Made by a program: the position numbers and the translations under genes. Positions 1 to 5,621 of a stretch of 10,064 nucleotides of DNA are shown here, piece after piece. The notes under the pieces were generated by a model, which worked only from the letters and a program-made list of their open reading frames with translations, made no database searches and had not been told where the DNA came from. This stretch comes from an uncultured bacterium. Lineage in GTDB: Bacteria > Planctomycetota > UBA1135 > UBA2386. The stretch is taken from assembly GCA_938003515.1 (NCBI GenBank), contig CALKYL010000299.1, forward strand, positions 1-10,064. Reading direction: 5' to 3'. How positions within the stretch are numbered: the stretch's first letter is position 1; every line of letters starts with the position of its first letter.

Positions 1-19
1 GCCGGGCCGCCGCGCGCGC

Positions 20-49
20 TTGACCGGCCAGGGGGTCGGATCCTACGCT
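20..49 (+). promoter_or_regulatory. Candidate sigma-70-type promoter for the TPR/alpha-CTD gene
   Basis: TTGACC at 20-25 resembles a -35 box (five of six bases of TTGACA). TACGCT at 44-49 is a plausible -10 box, and the spacer is 18 bp. Transcription would start near 56, giving a leader of about 67 nt before the ATG at 123. The same TTGACC hexamer recurs upstream of tig. This rests on pattern matching alone; the -10 box is imperfect. Confidence 0.45.
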
Positions 50-122
50 CTTCTGCCTTTTGTCGCCCGGCTGGCACGCGCGCCCGCCGCGACGCGCTCC
101 GCGCACCCCCCGTAGGACGACG

Positions 123-1448
123 ATGACGGACACGGACACGGTCAAGAACGAACCGCAGCCCTCGATCGACCCCACCGCGCTCTTGGCCGGCGACCTGACG
201 CCGGCGAAGCTCGCCTCCTTCCGCACGGCCGTCTTCCAGTCGGTGGACTCGTTCCAGCAGCTGCGGGACTGGCTGTCCGACCCGCGCGCCCAGGGCACGG
301 CCCGCGGCATCGCGATGTGGGCGCTCGGCCGCCACGAGGAGGCGGTGCAGCTGCTCGGCGACGCGAAGGGGCAGAACGACGTCGTCGCGCTGTGCGTCGC
401 GGACAGCCACGCCGCGCTCGGCCAGCTCGAGCAGGCGCGCCAGCGTCTGCCCAAGCGCGAGAGCGACCCGGCGCAGGCGCTGATCTGGCTGCGCGCGCTC
501 GACGCGAACAACGAGACCGAACAGCTCGAGAAGGCGTTCGGGAAGCTCGGCCACCTGCTCGGTCCGACCGACCAGCTCTACTTCAAGGGCCGCGTGCTCG
601 AGATGCAGCGCGAGGTCGAGGCCGCGATCGCCGCCTACGACGAGGTGCTGCAGCAGGACCAGAACCACCGCCAGGCGCTGTTCCGGCTGGCGCTGAACGT
701 CGACCTGCGCGGCGAGGACGAGGAGGCGCGCGAGCTGTACGAGCGCGCCCTGATGGCGCCGCCCGTCAACGTCGCCTGCGTCGTCAACCTCGGCATCCTG
801 TACGAGGACATGGGCAACTACCGCCGCGCGATGCAGTGCTTCGACCTGGCGCTGCAGGCGCATCCGGACAACGCCCGGGCGCGCCTCTACCGCCGCGACG
901 CGGCCGCCGCGCTCAACATGTACTACGACGAGGACCAGGAGCGCCGCGACGACAAGCGCAACAAGCTCCTGCGCACCCCGATCAACGACTTCGAGCTGTC
1001 GGTGCGTTCGCGAAACTGCCTCGCGAAGATGAACATCCGCACGCTCGGCGACCTCGTCAAGAAGACCGAGGCGGAGCTGCTCAGCTACAAGAACTTCGGC
1101 GAGACGTCGCTGACGGAGATCAAGGAGATCCTGAAGAACAAGGGGCTGCGCCTGGGCATGACCAACGACGAGCTCATGCACCGCGACCTCGGCGAACCGA
1201 CCGAGGCGCCGGTCGCCGTCGAGGAGGTCGCCGACCCCAACAGCCCCGACCCCGCGCGCCGTCCGATCAGCGAGCTCGACCTGTCGGTGCGCAGCCGCCG
1301 CATCGTCGACCTCTTGAAGATCCGCACGATCGGCGACCTCGCCGGCAAGACCGAGGCCGAGCTGCTCGCCTGCCCGAACTTCGGCCAGACCTCGCTGAAC
1401 GAGATCAAGACCAAGCTCGACGAGTTCGGTCTGTCGCTGCGCGGCTGA
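123..1448 (+). CDS. TPR-repeat protein with two RNA polymerase alpha C-terminal domains
   Basis: This 441-residue protein has an N-terminal helical/TPR region and two tandem copies of the RpoA C-terminal domain (alpha-CTD). TPR-like units lie at about 60-108, 152-185, 186-216 and 217-250. The alpha-CTD copies span about 285-346 and 379-441. Copy 1 keeps the DNA-contact signature of E. coli RpoA (VRSRNCL at 294-300, matching R265/N268/C269) and the second helix-hairpin-helix NFGETSL (324-330). Copy 2 has VRSRRIV and NFGQTSL. There is no alpha N-terminal assembly domain, so this is not the polymerase subunit itself. Known: alpha-CTDs bind AT-rich UP elements and contact activators and sigma; TPRs bind proteins. 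Inferred: a transcription-associated adaptor or regulator in the cytoplasm. I chose the ATG at 123 because an AGGA lies just upstream; the frame is open back to a TTG at 60, but those extra residues are Arg/Pro-rich and look noncoding. ruvA follows after 34 bp and may be cotranscribed. Confidence 0.85.
   Translation: MTDTDTVKNEPQPSIDPTALLAGDLTPAKLASFRTAVFQSVDSFQQLRDWLSDPRAQGTARGIAMWALGRHEEAVQLLGDAKGQNDVVALCVADSHAALGQLEQARQRLPKRESDPAQALIWLRALDANNETEQLEKAFGKLGHLLGPTDQLYFKGRVLEMQREVEAAIAAYDEVLQQDQNHRQALFRLALNVDLRGEDEEARELYERALMAPPVNVACVVNLGILYEDMGNYRRAMQCFDLALQAHPDNARARLYRRDAAAALNMYYDEDQERRDDKRNKLLRTPINDFELSVRSRNCLAKMNIRTLGDLVKKTEAELLSYKNFGETSLTEIKEILKNKGLRLGMTNDELMHRDLGEPTEAPVAVEEVADPNSPDPARRPISELDLSVRSRRIVDLLKIRTIGDLAGKTEAELLACPNFGQTSLNEIKTKLDEFGLSLRG
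975..1446 (+). repeat. Internal direct duplication encoding the two alpha-CTDs
   Basis: Two related segments, about 975-1162 and 1260-1446, lie at a constant offset of 285 bp (95 codons). Nucleotide identity is still visible in patches: 1062-1081 and 1347-1366 differ at one of 20 bases, and the stretches around 1035-1050 and 1320-1335 match nearly perfectly. This points to tandem domain duplication with later divergence. The linker between copies (about residues 347-378) is acidic and Pro-rich. Confidence 0.75.
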
Positions 1449-1482
1449 GCCCGCGCTGCGGCGCGGCGCCGGACCACCTGCC

Positions 1483-2070
1483 ATGTACGACCACCTGCTC
1501 GGCGAGATCGTCGAGAAGCACGCGCACCGCGCGGTCGTGCGTTGCGCGGGCGTCGGCTACGACGTGCGCATCAGCCTCAACTCGGCGGCCGACCTGCGCG
1601 TCGGCGCCGTGCAGAAGCTGTTCACGCTGCTGCACGTCACCGACGGCGTACCCTCGCTGCTCGGCTTCTCGACCGCGGCCGAGCGCGAACTCGCGCGGCG
1701 GCTCTTGGCGGTGACCAACGTCGGCCCGGCGAGCACGCTCGCGCTGCTGAGCACGTTCGCGCCGACCGAGCTCGCGGCGCGCATCGCGCGCGGGGACGCG
1801 ACGCGCATCAAGGCCAAGGGCGTCGGTCCGAAGACCGCCGAGCGCATCTGCCTCGAGCTGCGCGACGTCGTCGGCCGCCTCGACCTCGGCGCCCCGGCCG
1901 TCGGCGGCCCGGACGCGCCGGCGTCGGCCGAAGCCGACGACGCGGTCGCCGCGCTGGTCACGCTCGGCTTCAAGGAACCCGACGCGCGCGCGAAGGTCGA
2001 CAAGGTGGTGAGCGGCGCCGACGCGCCCGGCGACACCGAGGGCATCGTCAAGGCCGTGCTGCGCATGTAG
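1483..2070 (+). CDS. ruvA: Holliday junction branch migration complex subunit RuvA
   Basis: This is a 195-residue protein, close to the usual RuvA length of about 200. RuvA tetramers bind four-way DNA junctions and load the RuvB motor in recombination repair. An N-terminal OB-fold domain (about 1-63) ends in the family-typical LLGF (59-62). Two helix-hairpin-helix motifs follow, VTNVGP (77-82) and IKAKGVGPKTAERI (109-122). A variable linker (about 135-150) leads to the small RuvB-contacting domain (about 151-195). At the acidic pin (E55/D56 in E. coli) my alignment gives D54 followed by Gly, so only one acidic residue seems kept. The ATG at 1483 has no strong ribosome-binding site. Neither ruvB nor ruvC is adjacent: the next gene, mnmG, is on the other strand. 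Upstream is the TPR/alpha-CTD gene, 34 bp away, which suggests a possible two-gene operon. Confidence 0.95.
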   Translation: MYDHLLGEIVEKHAHRAVVRCAGVGYDVRISLNSAADLRVGAVQKLFTLLHVTDGVPSLLGFSTAAERELARRLLAVTNVGPASTLALLSTFAPTELAARIARGDATRIKAKGVGPKTAERICLELRDVVGRLDLGAPAVGGPDAPASAEADDAVAALVTLGFKEPDARAKVDKVVSGADAPGDTEGIVKAVLRM

Positions 2071-2073
2071 GCG

Positions 2074-2097
2074 CCGGCCGGCCCGCGCGGCGGCCGG
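2074..2097. terminator. Candidate bidirectional terminator between ruvA and mnmG
   Basis: The 34-bp gap between the convergent stop codons holds a perfect 7-bp inverted repeat, CCGGCCG (2074-2080) and CGGCCGG (2091-2097), with a 10-nt loop. The position suits a shared terminator for both strands. There is no T tract, so classical intrinsic termination is uncertain. Confidence 0.4.
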
Positions 2098-2104
2098 GAG
2101 AGGC

Positions 2105-3925
2105 TCAGCGCTCGAGCGCGACCAGGAGCAGCTGCACGTCCGCCTGCCGCACCCCGGCGGTTCGGGAGGCCTCGCCGAGCGTCAGCGGCCGGCGTTGGTC
2201 GAGCCGCGCGCGGGCCTCGACGCTGAGCCCCGGGATGCGGCCGTAGTCGAAGCGGGTCGGGATGCGCCGCGACTCGAGCCGCCGCAGGCGCTCGACCTCG
2301 AGCGCCTGCCGCCGCACGTAGCCCTCGTACTTGACCTCGGCCTCGACCTCGGCCAGCTCCGCGGGCGTCAGCGCCATCGCCGCGAACGTCGGGTCCTGCG
2401 CGACGACGTCGGCGGCGGTGACCTCGGGGCGGCGCAGCCAGTCGCGCAGCGGCCGTCGCTCGTGGCGGCCGAGGTCGAGCCAGCGCAGCGCCGCGCGGAT
2501 GCGCGCCTCCTTCGCGCGCACGGCGTCCGCCTGCCCGGCCGCGACGAGCCCCCACCGTTCGCCGAGCGGCGTCAGCCGCCGGTCGGCGTTGTCGCTGCGC
2601 AGCAGCAGGCGGAACTCGGCCCGGCTGGTGAACATGCGGTACGGCTCCTCCGGGTTGACGCGGCACAGGTCGTCGATCATCACGCCGAGGTAGCCGGTGG
2701 CGCGGTCGATGACGGCCGGCTCCTCGCCGCGCGCGAAGCGCGCGGCGTTGAGCCCGGCGACGATCCCCTGGCCGGCGGCCTCCTCGTAGCCGCTGGTGCC
2801 GTTGATCTGCCCGGCCGCGAACAGCCCCGCGACGCCGGCGATCTGCAGGTCGCCGCGCAGCTGCCTGGTCAGCACGTAGTCGTACTCGACGGCGTAGCCC
2901 GGCCGCACGACCTCGACCTGCTCGAGGCCGCGGATCGTGCGCAGGAACGCGAGCTGCACGTCGGCCGGCAGGCTGGTGCTGACGCCGTTCGGATAGATCT
3001 CGTCGCTCTCGCGCCCCTCGGGTTCGAGGAAGACCGCGTGCGCCGGCTGCTCCGCGAAGCGCGCGACCTTGTCCTCGATGCTCGGGCAGTAGCGCGGACC
3101 GACGCCGCGGATGCGGCCCCGGAACATCGGCGAGCGCTCGGCGTGCTCGCGCACGACGGCGTGCGTGCGCTCGTTGGTCGCCGTGCGCCAGCACGGCAGC
3201 TGCTGCACGTCGAGCCGGGCCGTGCGGAACGAGAACGGCACCGGCGGGTCGTCGCCCGGCTGCACCTCCAGTCCGTCGAAGTCGATCGAGCTCCGGGAGA
3301 GGCGCGGGGGCGTGCCCGTCTTGTGCCGCCCGAGGCCGATGCCGAGCCGGCCGAGCGCGCGCGCGATGCGCGACGCCGACGGCTCCCCGTGGCGGCCCCC
3401 GTCCCGCTCCCACTCGCCGGCGAACAGCCGGCCGCCGAGGAACGTGCCGGTCGTCAACACGACCGCCGGTGCGCGCAGCGTGTCGCCGCCGGCGAGCTCG
3501 AGCCCGGCGACGCGTCGGCCGCCGGGATCCGTGTGCAGGTCGACCGCCTCGCCGGCGAGCACCGTGAGGCCCGGCTGCGCGAGCACGCGCCGCACCATCG
3601 TCCGGTTGTAGGCGACGCGGTCGCACTGGGCGCGCGGCGAGCGCACCGCGGGCCCCTTGCTCGTGTTGAGCATGCGGAACTGGATCCCGGTCTCGTCGGT
3701 GCAGAGGGCCATCTCGCCGCCGAGCGCGTCGACCTCGCGCACCAGCTGGCCCTTCGCGAGGCCGCCGATCGCCGGGTTGCAGGACATCCGGCCGATCGCC
3801 GCCGGGTCGAGCACGACCATGGCGGTGCGCGCGCCGGTGCGGGCGGCAGCGCACGCGGCCTCGACGCCGGCGTGGCCGCCGCCGACGACCACCACGTCGA
3901 AGTCCCGGGTCACCCCGAGAGGCAT
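2105..3925 (-). CDS. mnmG: tRNA uridine-5-carboxymethylaminomethyl(34) synthesis enzyme MnmG (GidA)
   Basis: This 606-residue FAD protein is slightly shorter than E. coli MnmG (629). With MnmE it uses FAD, a methylene-tetrahydrofolate carbon and GTP hydrolysis to install the (carboxymethyl)aminomethyl group on wobble U34 of certain tRNAs. Seen: an N-terminal Rossmann motif VVVVGGGHAG (11-20), the signature SCNPAIGG with Cys49, a second conserved Cys280 in GPRYCPSIEDK, and AAGQINGTSGYEEAAGQG in the C-terminal part of the FAD domain. The tRNA/MnmE-binding helical domain follows, including FTSRAEFRLLLRSDNADRRL. Cys49 and Cys280 match the two essential cysteines of E. coli (C47 and C277). The start places the GGGHAG motif at the usual distance from the N terminus; I see no Shine-Dalgarno. 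It is the only clear minus-strand gene here, convergent with ruvA and divergent from the HEAT-repeat gene. The commonly linked rsmG is not in the window. Confidence 0.97.
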   Translation of the reverse strand: MPLGVTRDFDVVVVGGGHAGVEAACAAARTGARTAMVVLDPAAIGRMSCNPAIGGLAKGQLVREVDALGGEMALCTDETGIQFRMLNTSKGPAVRSPRAQCDRVAYNRTMVRRVLAQPGLTVLAGEAVDLHTDPGGRRVAGLELAGGDTLRAPAVVLTTGTFLGGRLFAGEWERDGGRHGEPSASRIARALGRLGIGLGRHKTGTPPRLSRSSIDFDGLEVQPGDDPPVPFSFRTARLDVQQLPCWRTATNERTHAVVREHAERSPMFRGRIRGVGPRYCPSIEDKVARFAEQPAHAVFLEPEGRESDEIYPNGVSTSLPADVQLAFLRTIRGLEQVEVVRPGYAVEYDYVLTRQLRGDLQIAGVAGLFAAGQINGTSGYEEAAGQGIVAGLNAARFARGEEPAVIDRATGYLGVMIDDLCRVNPEEPYRMFTSRAEFRLLLRSDNADRRLTPLGERWGLVAAGQADAVRAKEARIRAALRWLDLGRHERRPLRDWLRRPEVTAADVVAQDPTFAAMALTPAELAEVEAEVKYEGYVRRQALEVERLRRLESRRIPTRFDYGRIPGLSVEARARLDQRRPLTLGEASRTAGVRQADVQLLLVALER

Positions 3926-3977
3926 AGCAGCCGCGCGCGCCCGTGTCGCCCCCGCACGGCGTCGGGGCCGGACGCGC

Positions 3978-4052
3978 TCAGGCCGCGATCGGCTCGGAGC
4001 GGGCGTAGATCGCGCGCAGCAGCAGGCGGTGACGGAGCACGTAGGTCCACAT
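3978..4052 (-). CDS. Possible 24-residue small ORF upstream of mnmG
   Basis: On the minus strand an ATG at 4052-4050 opens 24 codons that end in TGA at 3980-3978, 52 bp before the mnmG start. The peptide is MWTYVLRHRLLLRAIYARSE followed by PIAA. It is basic, with a hydrophobic/aromatic core. An AAGGA lies just before the ATG, though the spacing (about 2 nt) is shorter than usual. Nearly every codon ends in G or C, like real genes here, but a region this GC-rich gives that partly by chance. It could be a leader peptide, a small protein cotranscribed with mnmG, or chance. I do not recognise it. Confidence 0.25.
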   Translation of the reverse strand: MWTYVLRHRLLLRAIYARSEPIAA

Positions 4053-4115
4053 GGTCCTTCGATCGGCCGCCCGGGCCCGCGACCTGAACGGGTGGCCGGT
4101 GCGGCCCCCCCGTCC

Positions 4116-4121
4116 TACACT
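4116..4121 (+). promoter_or_regulatory. Candidate -10 box directly before the HEAT-repeat gene
   Basis: TACACT lies 9 bp before the ATG at 4131. If it is a real -10 element, transcription would start within a few bases of the start codon, giving a leaderless or almost leaderless mRNA. That agrees with the lack of a Shine-Dalgarno there. No convincing -35 hexamer is visible about 17 bp upstream, so support is limited. Confidence 0.3.
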
Positions 4122-4130
4122 GTGCGCGCG

Positions 4131-5480
4131 ATGCGCGCCCGACCGACCCCGCCGGCGACGAACCGATTCCTCCCGTCCGTGCTCGGGCCGTGCTGGCCCG
4201 CGGCGCTGTCGGTGCTGCTGGCCGCCGCCGCCGAGGCGAGGGCCCAGATCTCGCTCGCCGAGCTGCCCGAGCTGGCCCGCGCCCGCGCCGAACGGCTGCG
4301 GCCGATGCAGGTGCAGGCGCTCGAGCCCTTCTGGGCGGACCTGTCGCTCGACTACCGCGACAACCAGCAGTTCCTCGACGAGCGCATCGCCAAGGCCGCC
4401 GCGCTCGGCGACAGCGTGGTCCCGCTGCTGCTCGAGAAGCTGCAGCCGCCGCAGAGCGGCGCGACGTCGCGCAACCTCGCCGCCAACTGCCGCCGGGTGC
4501 TCGAGCGGCTCGACCCGGGCTCGTTCGTCGACGCGCTGGTCGAGCTCGCCAAGGGAACGCACGACATCGCGCGCAGCGAGGCGATCCGCCTGCTCGGCCA
4601 CGCGCGCGTGCCGCAGGCGCGCCGCGTGCTCGCCGACCTGGTCGACCAGACGAACGGCGAGGACCGCCAGCTGGTGCTGCGCTCGCTGCGGCAGCTCCGG
4701 GCCGCCGAGGCGGCGCCCCGGGTGGTGCCGCTGCTCGGCTCGGCCGACTCACGGGTGCGCGAGGACGTGCTCGCCTACCTGATCGCCGCGCGCGCCTCGT
4801 CGGTCGTCGACGCCGTCGTGCAGGCGATGGCCGTGGAGCAGGACAACCGCATGCTGCCGCTGTACGTCGACTACTTCGCGGCGTGCGCGCATCGGCACCC
4901 GGGCGCGACGGCGGCGCTGCTGCCGCTGCTCGACCGCGAGCGGCTCGACTGGCAGGACACCCGCAGGCTGGTCAAGGCCTTGGCCGACATCGCCCCGATC
5001 GAGCACGAGCCGACGTGCCGGGCGCTGCACGCGCTGATCGACGGCAACGACACCAGCTCGCTCGCCGTGCAGGCGGCGGTGTCGCTGCAGAAGCTCGGCG
5101 ACAAGCAGGGCGCGAGCCGCCTGAAGCGGTCGCTCGACGACAAGCTCCGGCGGCGCAAGCGCGAGGCGGCGCTCTACGAACAGCGCGCCAGCCTGTTGTT
5201 CGAGATCGGCGAGTACGGCGACGCGATCGACGACTACAGGAAGATCCTCGAGTACACCGAGGGCATCGCGATGACGCGGCGGGCGTACGTCGGCCTGATC
5301 AAGTCGGAGGCGCGGCGGCGCAAGATCCAGAACATGATCAAGTACCTGCGCGACTCCGAGATGACGGTGCTCGAGATCCAGCTGCTCGGGGAGGAGGACG
5401 AGGCGGTGCGCTCGGCGCTCGAACACGACCGCACGCGCAAGTTCCTCGCCGCGCTCGCCCGGGAGCAGGCGCCGCGCTGA
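4131..5480 (+). CDS. Putative exported HEAT-repeat protein with C-terminal TPR-like segment
   Basis: I do not recognise this 449-residue protein as a named family. The N terminus has Arg residues, then a hydrophobic run (about 22-34) and AEARAQ, which suggests signal peptidase I cleavage after Ala38 and a location outside the cytoplasm. The mature part is almost all alpha-helical. HEAT/PBS-lyase-like repeats at about 145-330 show the usual alternation of short helices (for example EAIRLLGHARVPQARRVLADL at 150-170). A basic segment, KLRRRKRE (338-345), leads into a TPR-like hairpin at about 346-380 (LFEIGEYGDAIDDYRKIL). No catalytic motif is seen, so a protein-binding scaffold is the most that can be inferred. 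The frame is open upstream to 3657, but that part runs antisense to mnmG and is Arg/Pro-rich; the ATG at 4131 directly precedes the signal peptide. A GTG at 4122 is an alternative. The gene is divergent from mnmG and lies 141 bp before tig. Confidence 0.7.
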   Translation: MRARPTPPATNRFLPSVLGPCWPAALSVLLAAAAEARAQISLAELPELARARAERLRPMQVQALEPFWADLSLDYRDNQQFLDERIAKAAALGDSVVPLLLEKLQPPQSGATSRNLAANCRRVLERLDPGSFVDALVELAKGTHDIARSEAIRLLGHARVPQARRVLADLVDQTNGEDRQLVLRSLRQLRAAEAAPRVVPLLGSADSRVREDVLAYLIAARASSVVDAVVQAMAVEQDNRMLPLYVDYFAACAHRHPGATAALLPLLDRERLDWQDTRRLVKALADIAPIEHEPTCRALHALIDGNDTSSLAVQAAVSLQKLGDKQGASRLKRSLDDKLRRRKREAALYEQRASLLFEIGEYGDAIDDYRKILEYTEGIAMTRRAYVGLIKSEARRRKIQNMIKYLRDSEMTVLEIQLLGEEDEAVRSALEHDRTRKFLAALAREQAPR

Positions 5481-5505
5481 CCGCGGGGCCGCCGGCCGGG
5501 CGACC

Positions 5506-5534
5506 TTGACCCGGTCGGCGCCGACCGCCAAGAT
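5506..5534 (+). promoter_or_regulatory. Candidate promoter for tig (possibly tig-clpP)
   Basis: TTGACC at 5506-5511 matches a -35 box and equals the hexamer upstream of the first gene. CAAGAT at 5529-5534 is a weak -10 candidate after a 17-bp spacer. Transcription would start near 5541, leaving a leader of about 80 nt. The spacer is filled by a perfect 16-bp palindrome (annotated separately). Confidence 0.35.
5512..5527. promoter_or_regulatory. Perfect 16-bp palindrome in the tig upstream region
   Basis: CGGTCGGCGCCGACCG is its own reverse complement. It sits exactly between the proposed -35 and -10 boxes, where a dimeric repressor could bind. Alternatively, it could form part of a terminator for the upstream HEAT-repeat gene, whose stop ends at 5480, although no T tract follows directly. 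Confidence 0.4.
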
Positions 5535-5545
5535 GCTCGGCCTTT

Positions 5546-5571
5546 TCGCCGGCGCCCGTCCTGGCCGGCGA
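5546..5571 (+). other. Inverted repeat in the tig 5' leader
   Basis: TCGCCGGC (5546-5553) and GCCGGCGA (5564-5571) form a perfect 8-bp stem with a 10-nt loop. It lies about 50 nt upstream of the tig ATG and just after a short TTTT run (5543-5546). It could be a structured RNA leader or an end-of-transcript hairpin. It matches no riboswitch class I know. Confidence 0.35.
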
Positions 5572-5621
5572 CCCCCGGGGCGCGCCGCTCCGGCGGACCC
5601 CAACTCCCGAGCACGACGCCC

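Noticed and set aside
60..122. Earlier TTG start for the TPR/alpha-CTD gene, adding 21 residues
   Set aside because: The extra residues are Arg/Pro-rich and unlike a protein N terminus, and the ATG at 123 has an AGGA at suitable spacing.
1557..3854. Long minus-strand open frame across ruvA and mnmG in a second frame
   Set aside because: It is extremely Arg-rich and is a shadow of mnmG and antisense ruvA.
3657..4130. Earlier start for the HEAT-repeat gene inside the mnmG region
   Set aside because: It would overlap mnmG antisense by about 270 bp, the sequence is low complexity, and it would bury the signal peptide.
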